Assembly (NCBI GenBank): GCA_965262775.1
Contig: CBDHFT010000001.1
Location: forward strand, 186,001 to 250,000
Length of the DNA: 64,000 nt
Direction of reading: 5' to 3'
From: JASGCL01 sp965262775
GTDB taxonomy: Bacteria; Pseudomonadota; Alphaproteobacteria; JASGCL01
The number at the start of each line of letters is the position of its first letter. Position 1 is the first letter of the stretch. Below the pieces are notes generated by a model. It saw only the letters and a program-made list of their open reading frames with translations, did not search any database and was not told where the DNA came from. Positions 45,050-54,451 of the stretch are shown here, piece after piece. The position numbers were made by a program, and so were the translations under genes.

Positions 45050-45462
45050 CAAGTCACAAAAAATGCAAACTATATCTTTATCTAAACAAAGGTAAAATAA
45101 AAAGAATGATTTGTTTTATTAACCCGTAATGGGGCATAAAAGCAGCACAATATGTTTGGTTTAATAATACTACCTGTCCCTAAAGAAAAATTACACATCA
45201 AAACCTGCCCAGGCTTAGCGTACTTAATCATCGTAGAGAGAACTATGCTTTTTATAAAATATATGCCCCACCTTTTGAGGGGTGGGGCAGTCAAAAACCC
45301 TATTCGGGAATGTTTTTATTATAACCATCTATTTTAAATTGTCAACAGACAATTCTAACCCTGCGGTGGGGCTGATAGGTAGCCAACAGCACCAATTCAT
45401 TTTTCTAGCTAAACTTGCTTGGTTTTCAATTTTCTGTTAGCAAAAAAATGACAGAAAAAATA
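45050..45462. other. Intergenic region between dapF and cimA
   Basis: 413 bp without a convincing gene. A G+C hairpin (GCCCCACC / GGTGGGGC, 45265-45288) is followed by AGTCA but no T-tract. Its left arm can also pair over nine bases with TGGGGCATA at 45130-45138. The hairpin-plus-AGTCA layout resembles the ends of IS200/IS605-type elements, so this may be a remnant; a leader-regulatory role for cimA is the other reading. Confidence 0.45.
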
Positions 45463-47061
45463 ATGACAAAGAATTCTCGGATCTACCTTTTTGATACCAC
45501 CCTGCGCGATGGGGCGCAAACCCAGGGGGTTAATTTTACCCAACATGATAAGGTTATGATAGCCACCATGTTGGATGAATTGGGGTTGGATTATATCGAG
45601 GGGGGGTTTCCTGGCGCCAACCAAACCGATGATGAATTTTTTGCCAACCCACCAAAATTAAAAAATGCGGGGTTGGTGGCGTTTGGTATGACGCGCCGTG
45701 CGGGGGTTTCGGCCGATAATGATCCTGGCCTGCGCGCAACATTAAACGCCGCCGTGCCCCATGCCTGCATTGTTGCCAAATCGTGGGATAAGCAAATTAC
45801 CAAAATTATGAACATCGACCCCGCCGAAAATTTGGCAATGATAGAATCGTCGATAAAATTATTATGCAGCAACAAGGAGGAGGTGATGCTTGATGCCGAG
45901 CATTTTTTTGACGGGTTTTATTCCAACCCCGATTACGCCCAGCAAGTGATAGGAGCGGCGATGAACGCGGGGGCACGGTGGGTGGTGTTGTGCGACACGC
46001 GCGGCGCGATGTTGCCCGCCAATATTGAGGAAGTTATCACGCAGGTGGGAAAAAATTTTGACCTTAGCCGTATTGGCATCCACGCCCACAACGACAGCGA
46101 TTGCGCGGTCGCCAACAGCCTGACCGCGGTGCAACATGGCGTGCGCCAGGTGCAGGGCACATTGAATGGTTTGGGCGAGCGGTGCGGCAACGCCAATATT
46201 TTATCAATGATGGCCGATTTGCATTTTAAAATGAATATGGATATTGGCACGGCAAAAAATAATTTATCGTTGATGACAAAAATATCGCGCCAACTTGACG
46301 AAACATTGGCCCGCGCCCCCAACCCGCATTTGCCATTTGTCGGCGGCAATGCCTTCGCCCATAAGGGTGGTTTGCATGGCTCCGCCGTGATGAAGGACCC
46401 CGAATCTTATGAACATATCAACCCCGAATGGGTCGGCAACGAACGGGTGGTGGTGATGTCGGACCAATCGGGTAAGGCCAATTTGCGTTGGCATTTGCAA
46501 AAATTTAACCTAGCGATAAAAAGCGATGAGGAAGAAAAATTGTTGGCCGCCATAAAAAATGCCGAATTCAAAGGTTTAAATTTTGACGGCGCGGAAGCAT
46601 CGGTTGAAATTTTTTTGCGCCGTCAATTAAAAAAAATGGATGAGTTTTTTTCCTTAACCCGTTGCATGATTAACCATGGCGCCATCATGACCGATAAAAA
46701 TGATGACGGCGGCAGCAAGGTGCAGGCAACCACCGAAGTCAAGGTGGGGGACAAAACAACCCTTAAAACGGCCGAGGCCGAAAACAATGGGCCCGTGTAT
46801 GTGCTGGACAAGGCTTTGCGCCAAGCGTTGTTGGAACATTTCCCCCATTTGGAAAAAGTTCAATTGGTGGATTACAAAGTTCGGATTATCCCGCCCAGCA
46901 AACAATATCAAAGCACGGGGGCATTAACCCGCGTGATGATAGAATCGAGCGATGGTAAAAATAATTGGACAACGGTCGGCATATCACCCAATATCATTTC
47001 CGCGTCGGAGATTGCCCTGACCGATGCTTATCGTTATTATTTGCTGAAACACACTGGTTAA
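45463..47061 (+). CDS. cimA: (R)-citramalate synthase
   Basis: 532 residues. Condenses pyruvate and acetyl-CoA to citramalate for isoleucine synthesis independent of threonine. RIYLFDTTLRDGAQTQGVNF (6-25) opens the DRE-TIM barrel; IGIHAHNDSDCAVANSL carries the metal HxH, NGLGERCGNANI follows, and a C-terminal LeuA-type regulatory domain completes the length. The DTTLRDGAQTQG variant and length favour CimA over LeuA. An in-frame ATG at 45448 is an alternative start. Confidence 0.93.
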   Translation: MTKNSRIYLFDTTLRDGAQTQGVNFTQHDKVMIATMLDELGLDYIEGGFPGANQTDDEFFANPPKLKNAGLVAFGMTRRAGVSADNDPGLRATLNAAVPHACIVAKSWDKQITKIMNIDPAENLAMIESSIKLLCSNKEEVMLDAEHFFDGFYSNPDYAQQVIGAAMNAGARWVVLCDTRGAMLPANIEEVITQVGKNFDLSRIGIHAHNDSDCAVANSLTAVQHGVRQVQGTLNGLGERCGNANILSMMADLHFKMNMDIGTAKNNLSLMTKISRQLDETLARAPNPHLPFVGGNAFAHKGGLHGSAVMKDPESYEHINPEWVGNERVVVMSDQSGKANLRWHLQKFNLAIKSDEEEKLLAAIKNAEFKGLNFDGAEASVEIFLRRQLKKMDEFFSLTRCMINHGAIMTDKNDDGGSKVQATTEVKVGDKTTLKTAEAENNGPVYVLDKALRQALLEHFPHLEKVQLVDYKVRIIPPSKQYQSTGALTRVMIESSDGKNNWTTVGISPNIISASEIALTDAYRYYLLKHTG

Positions 47062-47100
47062 GACAATACATTGCCCCATAAGCCAACAGGTTCGTTACCC

Positions 47101-47823
47101 ATGAATAACCCAACCATTGTTTTGGTGCGGCCACAATTGCCCGAAAATATTGGCATGGCCTGTCGCGCCATGTTAAATTTTAATTTTCAGAACCTGACCC
47201 TGGTCGCGCCGCGCGATGAGTTCCCGTCGGTCGAGGCCAGCAGCGCGAGCGCGGGCGCGGAAGCCATTATTTTCCCCAAGGTGCAAGTTTTTGACGGGTT
47301 GAAACCCGCCCTACAAGATTTTCATTATATTGTTGCAACATCGGTCAGGCCGCGCGAGCAAGCCATCAGCGTGTTAAACCCCGCCGATTCATTAGCCAAT
47401 ATAAAATCGGCGATGGCGCAAGGCAACAAGGTGGCGGTGCTGTTTGGCCCCGAACGGACGGGCCTTACCAATGATGATTTGGTTTATGCCAACCATATTT
47501 TGGAATTCCCCACCAACCCCGATTTTTCATCGTTGAATTTGGCGGGCAGCGTGTTGCTTTTTTGTTATCTGTGGTTTCAATTATTGGGCGGGCAAGATAA
47601 ATTATCGGCCCCTGCCTTCACCGAAACCGCGTCGGTGGAACAGCGGCAGCATTTTATTCATCGGCTTTTAACCGCCCTGGAAGATAATGATTTTTTTAAA
47701 TCACCGCCCATGAAGCCCGCCCTGTCGCGCAACATTGCGCAAATGATAAATCGCGCCCATTTTTCGGAACAGGAAATGAGAACCTGGCAAGGAATCTTAA
47801 GCAACTTACTTGAAAAAAAATAA
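47101..47823 (+). CDS. trmJ: tRNA (cytidine/uridine-2'-O)-methyltransferase TrmJ-like
   Basis: 240 residues of the SPOUT/TrmH class: IVLVRPQLPENIGMACRAMLNF (6-27), VAVLFGPERTGLTNDDL and a SSLNLAGSVLLFCYLWF segment, the three SPOUT motifs. TrmJ methylates the ribose of position 32 in tRNAs. The preference for TrmJ over other SpoU enzymes rests on the PENIGMACRAM motif and the helical C-terminal extension. Confidence 0.85.
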   Translation: MNNPTIVLVRPQLPENIGMACRAMLNFNFQNLTLVAPRDEFPSVEASSASAGAEAIIFPKVQVFDGLKPALQDFHYIVATSVRPREQAISVLNPADSLANIKSAMAQGNKVAVLFGPERTGLTNDDLVYANHILEFPTNPDFSSLNLAGSVLLFCYLWFQLLGGQDKLSAPAFTETASVEQRQHFIHRLLTALEDNDFFKSPPMKPALSRNIAQMINRAHFSEQEMRTWQGILSNLLEKK

Positions 47824-47878
47824 GAATCCATCTAGAACAAACTAGCAAACATTGATAAACATCAATTAAGAGGATTTC

Positions 47879-48514
47879 ATGGAAAATTACCTGCATTCAA
47901 TATTATCACCCGAGGTTTTCGCCTTCTTCAGCGTGGTGCTGATTGACCTTGTCTTAAGCGCGGACAATGGCTTAATTGTTGGCTTGGCCGCGGCCAGCCT
48001 GCCCGTCGAACAGCGCAAAAAAGCCATTGCCATCGGTATTCTTTTGGCAACTTTGTTCCGTATATTATTTGCCGCCCTAACCGTGCAATTATTAAAAATT
48101 CCAGGGGTTTTGTTGATTGGTGGGTTGCTGTTATTATGGGTCGCCTACAAAATGTGGACCGATTTACGCGGGCAATCGGAAAATGATAAAAAACATAGCG
48201 CGCAATTAACCAAAGGCAGTAAAAAGGTCGAGCGCAAATCCTTTGCCGCTGCCCTGTGGCAAATAACCCTGGCGGATATTTCCATGTCTATCGACAATGT
48301 GTTGGCGGTGGCGGGGGCTTCTAAAGAACATCCTTATATCATGATGTTTGGTTTGGCCCTATCAATTGTCTTAATGGCGACCGTCGCAACCTTGATAGCC
48401 AACTTGCTTAAAAAATACCCCATCATCGGCTACATTGGGTTGCTTATCATTGTTTACATCGGGGGCAAATTAATGATGCAGGGCACCGAACAATTGCTTG
48501 GTTATTTTCAATAA
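47879..48514 (+). CDS. TerC/YjbE-family membrane protein
   Basis: 211 residues with about seven membrane helices. Acidic helix motifs DLVLSADNGLIVGLA (near 23-37) and ADISMSIDNVLAVAGAS are the TerC signature and likely bind a metal ion. Relatives export Mn2+ or are linked to tellurite resistance and to metalation of secreted proteins. The 55-bp upstream gap is too short for a yybP-ykoY riboswitch. AAGAGGA precedes the ATG. It converges on holA with a 7-bp overlap. Confidence 0.88.
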   Translation: MENYLHSILSPEVFAFFSVVLIDLVLSADNGLIVGLAAASLPVEQRKKAIAIGILLATLFRILFAALTVQLLKIPGVLLIGGLLLLWVAYKMWTDLRGQSENDKKHSAQLTKGSKKVERKSFAAALWQITLADISMSIDNVLAVAGASKEHPYIMMFGLALSIVLMATVATLIANLLKKYPIIGYIGLLIIVYIGGKLMMQGTEQLLGYFQ

Positions 48515-49530
48515 CGGCTTTTGCTTATTTGTAAAAAAAGTCTTTCGGTTAATAACCGACTAGGCAGGGACGATTTAACCTGGTCTTCCAACTGTAGCAA
48601 TTTACCGCGCCAAAAAGATAATTTATGGCGTTGAAATAAGCCAAGCGATTTTCTGACGATGGGGCGATTTTTAAAAAATGGCACCGCCCGTTCTATCACG
48701 CCGTCGATGTCGCCGCCCTTGGCAACCTCGTCATGAATATTTTGCAGACGGGTTAGTTCCATCATCATGCGGCGAATAATTTGCATCGTTTCAATTTTTT
48801 CTACCCGCAATTTTTCTTGCAGGCTTATCACCAGCGGGGTGTCCTTGGTCAACACCGCGTTGATAAACCTATCGAGGGTTTCATGACTAACATTGATGAA
48901 GGGGCGCACATCGTCCAGCGTTAATTCTTTTTCACCAAAACCGTAGAGGCATATTTGTTCGATAATTTGTTTGGTTTCTAATCGGTTGCCACCCAATTGC
49001 TGGCTTAGCCAATATTGCGCGTCGTTGGTCATGGTGACATTGTAATGGCGTAATTGATCTTTTAACAATTGCAGGATAGTTTTTTCATCATCTTGGTAAG
49101 CGGGCAAGGCCATGGCGAAGTCGCTTGTTTCGACGGCTTTGCGCAGGGCCGACCGTTTGTCCAAATTGTTGGCAACCAACAATAGATAATTATCGCCCAT
49201 CGGTTCTTTGAAAAAATCTGCCAAGGCTTTTTCATAAAGCCTTTCATCGACATCGGTTATCACCAACAATCTTTTGCCGCCGTCAAATGACATGGCAAGC
49301 ATTTCGTCAAAAAAACGACTGGGTTTTTCGATGATGATATTTTGCGCTAGTTGCGTAAAACGAAAAGGGTCTTTATCGGGCGCAAGGGTTGCCACCATGG
49401 CGGTTTGGCGTTCGGCCGACAATCCAACCTCTGGCCCATAGAGCAACCAAACGCGGTAAGGATTTTTGCCCAGGTCGCGCGCAAAATTCTTAACAAAATC
49501 ATGGGCTTTGTAGGCAGGTAAAGATGACAT
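48508..49530 (-). CDS. holA: DNA polymerase III subunit delta
   Basis: 340 residues. HolA opens the beta sliding clamp within the clamp-loader complex. VWLLYGPEVGLSAERQ near the N terminus, LLVITDVDERLYEKALADF, and the helical collar region with ETLDRFINAVLTKD are typical of the divergent delta subunit. It sits in the lptE-leuS operon, the standard alphaproteobacterial and gammaproteobacterial neighbourhood. Confidence 0.92.
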   Translation of the reverse strand: MSSLPAYKAHDFVKNFARDLGKNPYRVWLLYGPEVGLSAERQTAMVATLAPDKDPFRFTQLAQNIIIEKPSRFFDEMLAMSFDGGKRLLVITDVDERLYEKALADFFKEPMGDNYLLLVANNLDKRSALRKAVETSDFAMALPAYQDDEKTILQLLKDQLRHYNVTMTNDAQYWLSQQLGGNRLETKQIIEQICLYGFGEKELTLDDVRPFINVSHETLDRFINAVLTKDTPLVISLQEKLRVEKIETMQIIRRMMMELTRLQNIHDEVAKGGDIDGVIERAVPFFKNRPIVRKSLGLFQRHKLSFWRGKLLQLEDQVKSSLPSRLLTERLFLQISKSRY

Positions 49531-49536
49531 GTTTTT

Positions 49537-50058
49537 TTACGGGGCGGCAGGCGAAACCAAGAGACGATTGCGTGCCTCCAGCGCGATGGCACTCATGGCG
49601 AATTGTAATTTCTTTTTCCGCGCTTCGGATTGACTAAACCCCGACAACGACGCCACAACGTAAGTGCTGTTTTGGCTTATCGTAAATTCGTCCAACACCT
49701 TGCCCGATGATTTTTCATAAAGCACGAAGCTAACATTAACCACCAATTCCGCCACCTGGTTGACATTGGCGACCGAAATATCGCCGATGTTGCTTTCGTT
49801 TAATTGAATGGTGGCGCGTAATCCTTTTTTTAGGCCGCCAAGTTTTTTTCGCGGGCCAAAAGCATAATCCAATTCATTTTTTAATATTTGGCCTTCGCGC
49901 GCGGCGATATTATCAACCGCAATATCTTGCAAAATATTAGGTTTCATTTCGCCCGTTTTTTCATCAAATTGGTAGGCCGCACGCAACCCACAACCCGCCA
50001 ACAATAATATCAAGGCTACGCCCGTCCCCCCCCACAATATTTTTTTGACAATGTTCAT
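49537..50058 (-). CDS. lptE: LPS-assembly lipoprotein LptE
   Basis: 173 residues. A signal peptide ends in the lipobox LLAGC (lipidated C23). LptE plugs LptD in the outer membrane for lipopolysaccharide export. The short, divergent sequence, and position between leuS and holA, identify it. It indicates a Gram-negative envelope with LPS. Confidence 0.88.
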   Translation of the reverse strand: MNIVKKILWGGTGVALILLLAGCGLRAAYQFDEKTGEMKPNILQDIAVDNIAAREGQILKNELDYAFGPRKKLGGLKKGLRATIQLNESNIGDISVANVNQVAELVVNVSFVLYEKSSGKVLDEFTISQNSTYVVASLSGFSQSEARKKKLQFAMSAIALEARNRLLVSPAAP

Positions 50059-50070
50059 ACCATCATAACC

Positions 50071-52632
50071 TTACAACAAATTGATAATCCGATTCGGCAC
50101 ATATATCACTTTTTTTGGTGCTTGCCCACCCAACCATTTTTGAACATTATCAAATTTTAACGCCATCGCCAAGGCATCATCTTGGCTGATGTCTTTTGGC
50201 AAATGTAAGGTCGCACGCAATTTGCCCTTCACCTGCACCGCCAGGGTGATTGTTTCCGCGGTGAGGTATTGTTGGTCGGCACGCGGGAAATCGCTGGTCG
50301 CCAACATATCGCCATGACCCAACATGCGCCACATTTCTTCGCTGACATGCGGGGCGGCGGGGTTAAGAACCTGGACCAGTATTTCGATGGCTTGTTTCCT
50401 TGCTACATCGGCATGTTTGTAATTATCGATATGGTTTGCCAATTCATGGGCGCGCGAAATTAGCAAATTAAAATGAAATGTTTCTATCGCCTGACGCGCG
50501 GCGTCGATGGTGCGGTGGGCGAAGGATAACAAATCCTTGGCATTGTTTTCATCCAGCGGCGTGGTGGATAGGTTGTCGGGCAAGTCGACCACCATTTGAT
50601 AAACCCGCGCCAAAAAGCGGAAGGCACCCAGCACCCCTGCCTCGCTCCATTCTAAATCTTTTTCGGGTGGCGAATTGGAAAGAATGAAGACCCGCGCGGT
50701 GTCGGCGCCATATTTTTCAATAATTTCTTGCGGGTTGACCACATTTTTTTTCGACTTACTCATTTTGATAGACATGCCAACCTTCACCGCTTCGCCGTTA
50801 TGGGTAAGGAAGGCCTTGCCCGATTTTTTTTCAACATCATGGGGGGCGACCCATTTGCCATTTTTGTCTTGGTAAGTTTCGTGGCACACCATGCCTTGGG
50901 TAAAGAGCCCGCTGAAGGGTTCGGGCGGTGCATGCCAACCACATTCTTTCAGGGCGCGGGTGAAGAATCGCGCGTAGAGGAGGTGCAGCACCGCATGTTC
51001 CACCCCGCCGATATATTGGTCAACGGGCATCCAATAATCTGCGCGTTCGTCGCTATAGGGGGCGGCAGTATTTTTATTATCCAGGTAGCGCAAAAAATAC
51101 CAAGAGGATTGAAAGAAGGTATCCAAGGTGTCGGTTTCGCGCCGCGCCGCCCCGCCGCAGGTTGGGCATGGGGTGTGTTTCCATGTTGGGTGATGGTCGA
51201 GGGGGTTGCCGACCTTATCAAACGTAATATCGTCGGGCAGCAGCACGGGCAATTTGTTTTCGGGCAATGGCACCATGCCGCAATGGTCGCAATAAACCAC
51301 GGGAATGGGGCAACCCCAATAACGTTGGCGCGAAACGCCCCAATCGCGCAATCGCCAATTTACTTCGCCATGGCCCAACGATAATTTTTCCAATTCGGCG
51401 ATGGCGCGTTGCTTGGCTTCATCAACCGATAGGCCATTTAAAAATTGCGAATGAAATATAATACCGTCATCGACGAATGGTTCGTCAACGACCGCAAAAT
51501 TGTCATCGGCCTGTTTGGGCCGCACCACGGGGATGACGGGCAAATTGTATTTTTTGGCAAACAGCAAATCGCGTGCGTCGTGGGCGGGGCAACCAAACAA
51601 CGCGCCCGCGCCATAATCCATCAACACAAAATTGGCAACATAAACTGGAAAATGTTTGTCGGGGGCGAAGGGGTGGGCAACCTTGATAGGCAGGGGGTAG
51701 CCTTTTTTCTCCATCGTTTCGATGTCCATGGTGGCGACCGAGCCCGCGGCGCATTCTGCCAAGAATTTTTTTAGGTTTTCATCGCCCCCCGTTGTGGCGA
51801 TTTTTTTTACGATAGGATGGTCAGGGGCGAGGGCAAGGAAACTCATCCCAAACAATGTATCGGGGCGGGTGGAAAAAACCTCGATGGATTGTTTTTCATT
51901 CATGGCATCGCCGACGATGGGGAAGCTAATACGTGCCCCCACCGAACGCCCCAACCAATTTTCTTGCATCACCCGAACTTTTTCAGGCCAGGCAGGCAAT
52001 TGTTGCAACCCCGCCAACAGGTCGTCGGCGTAGCGCGTTATATTAAGATACCAGCCGTTTAATTTTTTCTTTTCCACCACCGCGCCCGAACGCCAACCGC
52101 GACCATCAACCACCTGTTCATTGGCGAGGACGCAATTATCAATCGGGTCCCAATTGACGATGGTTTCTTTTTGGTAGGCTATTTTTTTTTCTAAAAACTT
52201 TAAGAAAATTTTTTGTTCCTGATGGGTGTAGGCTGGGTCGGAGGTTGCCAATTCCAAATCCCAATCATAAGAAAAACCCAGCCTTATCAATTCGGCCTTC
52301 ATGCTGGCGATGTTGTCGTAGGTCCATTTTTTGGGGTGGACGCCATTGTCGAAGGCGGCATTTTCAGCGGGCAAGCCAAACGAATCCCAACCCATGGGGT
52401 GGATGACATTGAAACCGTTGGCGCGTTTGTAACGCGCCACGACATCGCCCAATGTGTAATTGCGCACATGGCCCATGTGAATTTGCCCCGAGGGGTAGGG
52501 CAACATTTCCAAAACATAATATTTGGGCTTGGCGGTGGCGGATGCGCCAGGGTGCACCGTGGCAAAGACGTTTTTTTCGCGCCAGGTTTTTTGCCATTGC
52601 AATTCGATTTTTTGTGGGTGGTATCGCGTCAT
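50071..52632 (-). CDS. leuS: Leucyl-tRNA synthetase
   Basis: 853 residues. Class I synthetase with the HIGH-like HMGH at 52-55 (PYPSGQIHMGHVRNYT), a CP1 editing domain, the zinc-like segment CDHCGMVPLPENKLPVLLP, and KMSKSKKNV near the C-terminal half. The family marker FLAEC in the editing region is present. A complete and normal enzyme; start ATG 52632 gives the usual N terminus. Confidence 0.97.
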   Translation of the reverse strand: MTRYHPQKIELQWQKTWREKNVFATVHPGASATAKPKYYVLEMLPYPSGQIHMGHVRNYTLGDVVARYKRANGFNVIHPMGWDSFGLPAENAAFDNGVHPKKWTYDNIASMKAELIRLGFSYDWDLELATSDPAYTHQEQKIFLKFLEKKIAYQKETIVNWDPIDNCVLANEQVVDGRGWRSGAVVEKKKLNGWYLNITRYADDLLAGLQQLPAWPEKVRVMQENWLGRSVGARISFPIVGDAMNEKQSIEVFSTRPDTLFGMSFLALAPDHPIVKKIATTGGDENLKKFLAECAAGSVATMDIETMEKKGYPLPIKVAHPFAPDKHFPVYVANFVLMDYGAGALFGCPAHDARDLLFAKKYNLPVIPVVRPKQADDNFAVVDEPFVDDGIIFHSQFLNGLSVDEAKQRAIAELEKLSLGHGEVNWRLRDWGVSRQRYWGCPIPVVYCDHCGMVPLPENKLPVLLPDDITFDKVGNPLDHHPTWKHTPCPTCGGAARRETDTLDTFFQSSWYFLRYLDNKNTAAPYSDERADYWMPVDQYIGGVEHAVLHLLYARFFTRALKECGWHAPPEPFSGLFTQGMVCHETYQDKNGKWVAPHDVEKKSGKAFLTHNGEAVKVGMSIKMSKSKKNVVNPQEIIEKYGADTARVFILSNSPPEKDLEWSEAGVLGAFRFLARVYQMVVDLPDNLSTTPLDENNAKDLLSFAHRTIDAARQAIETFHFNLLISRAHELANHIDNYKHADVARKQAIEILVQVLNPAAPHVSEEMWRMLGHGDMLATSDFPRADQQYLTAETITLAVQVKGKLRATLHLPKDISQDDALAMALKFDNVQKWLGGQAPKKVIYVPNRIINLL

Positions 52633-52848
52633 GTTATTACCCGATAGGTGATAAGCAAACTTGCCCCGAAAATCAAGCTAGGCGCGAGGGGGGGAGCATA
52701 GCGGTGGGGGCGTTCGCTTGCCCGCCTAGTATGAGTATGGTCGCATAAGCAATATAACGAAGTGGCGAGCAACCCTGTCTTAGCCTATATAAATATGCTA
52801 TAAAAAAATACATAACAAGCGGCGATAGTATACCGCTGACAATATCTT

Positions 52849-53910
52849 ATGAATGAATCCAGCCCGACCGAACCCGCCGCCATCACCAAAAATTTTGTGG
52901 TGGAAAAATTGCCACCCGCGCAAAAACGGCTTGATAAATTTTTAACCGTGATGATATTGTCCGACCCAGATATGGCGGGCATAAGCCGTAACCAAATTCA
53001 GGGTTGGATTAAATCGGGCGCGGTAACAATCAACCATGCCCCCGCCCGCGACCCCGACCAAAAAATCAAGCAGGGCGATGCCATAACGGTGATAATTCCG
53101 CCACCGCGCGACATGACCATTATCCCCGAAAAAATGGCGTTGGATATTATTTTTGAAGACAAAGATATTTTGGTGTTGAACAAACCAAGTAACCTGACCG
53201 TGCACCCCAGTATTGGTAATTGGACGGGAACATTGGTGCATGGTTTGTTGCACCATTGTGGAAAGGATCTTTCGGGCATCAACGGTATTATGCGCCCAGG
53301 GATTGTGCATCGGCTGGATAAGGATACATCGGGCATTATGGTGATTGCAAAAAACGACATGGCCCATGCCGCCCTGACCCGTGATTTTGCGGCGCGGCAA
53401 ATTAAACGCCGTTATGTTGCCTTGGCCTGGGGGAGCATGGCTCTGCCCCTTGGGCCAGGCAATGTGGGTATTATTAACCAACCGTTGGGGCGCAACCCGC
53501 ACAACCGTTTGCAAATGACCGTCATACCCGTGGAAAAGGGCGGCCGCGTTGCCGAAACCCATTACAAAATATTGGCGCAGAATAACGACGTAACATTGCT
53601 TATATGTCGTTTGATGACGGGGCGCACCCATCAAATTCGCGCGCACCTCACCCATATCAAACACCCATTGGTGGGCGACGCCATATATGGCGGGCGCGGG
53701 CGGCAAGTAAGCAAGGACACCGACGCCGCAACCGCCTTGGCGTTGATGGGTTTCCCCCGCCAATCTTTGCATGCTTTCGAATTGGGGTTTACCCACCCGC
53801 GCAGTGGCAAGGAATTGTTGTTTCACCAGGCACCACCGAGTGATATGATGACATTATTCACCCAGCTTGGTTTTGCTGACAAGGTTATCAGCTTAGCAAA
53901 GAATCCTTAA
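52849..53910 (+). CDS. rluD: RluD-type 23S rRNA pseudouridine synthase
   Basis: 353 residues. An N-terminal S4 domain (KRLDKFLTVMILSD, about 27-85) precedes the RluA-family catalytic domain: VLNKPSNLTVHPS, then HRLDKDTSG with catalytic D157, then LMTGRTHQIRAHL. RluD-type enzymes modify helix 69 of 23S rRNA. The exact target (RluC or RluD) is inferred from the S4 domain and layout. Confidence 0.9.
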   Translation: MNESSPTEPAAITKNFVVEKLPPAQKRLDKFLTVMILSDPDMAGISRNQIQGWIKSGAVTINHAPARDPDQKIKQGDAITVIIPPPRDMTIIPEKMALDIIFEDKDILVLNKPSNLTVHPSIGNWTGTLVHGLLHHCGKDLSGINGIMRPGIVHRLDKDTSGIMVIAKNDMAHAALTRDFAARQIKRRYVALAWGSMALPLGPGNVGIINQPLGRNPHNRLQMTVIPVEKGGRVAETHYKILAQNNDVTLLICRLMTGRTHQIRAHLTHIKHPLVGDAIYGGRGRQVSKDTDAATALALMGFPRQSLHAFELGFTHPRSGKELLFHQAPPSDMMTLFTQLGFADKVISLAKNP

Positions 53911-53927
53911 GAAAAATTATTGCGCGG

Positions 53928-54338
53928 TTATAAACCCTCGGCCACCGATCTTAATTTTACCAAGGCATCGTCCCACATGTTATTCATCATGTCGTAATAA
54001 TCTTCCAAACAATCCATGGCCAATTCAAATTCGGTTTGCGCATCATTGATTTTTTTGAAACTGTAATTTTCATAAGCCCCCAACCATTCATCGTGGCGGA
54101 TAGAAATAAATTCGTGAAGTTTGTTTTCGGCTATGGTGCTTTTTATTTCCATTACCTTGCCATCTTTATCGGGGGTGGCAAAAAATATTATGGTTGCGCC
54201 CTTATCAAATGAACCTGAAAAATCACTGCCTTCTTTAAAAGCACTCGCCCATTTTTTATAATTGTCGCGTTCCACCACCGCCTGCCACACCTTGGGGCAT
54301 GAGGCATTGATGATAATTTTTTTTATGAGTTTTTTCAT
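53928..54338 (-). CDS. SRPBCC/START-like domain protein
   Basis: 136 residues. The AHSA1/polyketide-cyclase type: IIINASCPKVWQAVVERDNYKKWASAF at the N terminus and a C-terminal helix MMNNMWDDALVKLRSVAEGL. These small helix-grip proteins bind hydrophobic ligands or act as co-chaperones. No ligand can be named. It is transcribed away from the Panacea pair, sharing the 113-bp upstream region. Confidence 0.75.
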   Translation of the reverse strand: MKKLIKKIIINASCPKVWQAVVERDNYKKWASAFKEGSDFSGSFDKGATIIFFATPDKDGKVMEIKSTIAENKLHEFISIRHDEWLGAYENYSFKKINDAQTEFELAMDCLEDYYDMMNNMWDDALVKLRSVAEGL

Positions 54339-54345
54339 GAATTCA

Positions 54346-54393
54346 TTGTAGAATAATCATGGTCATTTGCAAATTAAAATTTACATTCTACAA
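54346..54393. promoter_or_regulatory. Inverted repeat between the SRPBCC and Panacea genes
   Basis: Perfect 9-bp arms TTGTAGAAT and ATTCTACAA separated by 30 bp, ending about 24 bp before the -35 of the Panacea promoter. It could be an operator for autoregulation of the toxin-antitoxin-like pair, as is common in such modules. Confidence 0.5.
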
Positions 54394-54417
54394 CCTAACT
54401 AACGATACAAGAAAGTC

Positions 54418-54446
54418 TTGACTGCTCTCATTTAATAATATATAAT
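54418..54446 (+). promoter_or_regulatory. Near-consensus sigma-70 promoter, apparently leaderless
   Basis: TTGACT (54418-54423), a 17-bp spacer and TATAAT (54441-54446). The Panacea start codon at 54452 is only 5 bp after the -10, so the expected transcript start lies at or within one or two bases of the A of ATG, implying a leaderless mRNA. No ribosome-binding site precedes the ATG. Confidence 0.7.
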
Positions 54447-54451
54447 GAGCC

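Noticed and set aside
45265..45288. Rho-independent terminator after dapF
   Set aside because: The stem is good but no T-tract follows on either side and it lies over 200 bp from dapF.
47824..47878. yybP-ykoY manganese riboswitch before the TerC gene
   Set aside because: The gap is only 55 bp, too short for the riboswitch.
52942..53826. Long open frame on the minus strand (294 codons) opposite the RluD gene
   Set aside because: It mirrors a well-supported pseudouridine synthase gene and has no family motifs; codon bias explains it.
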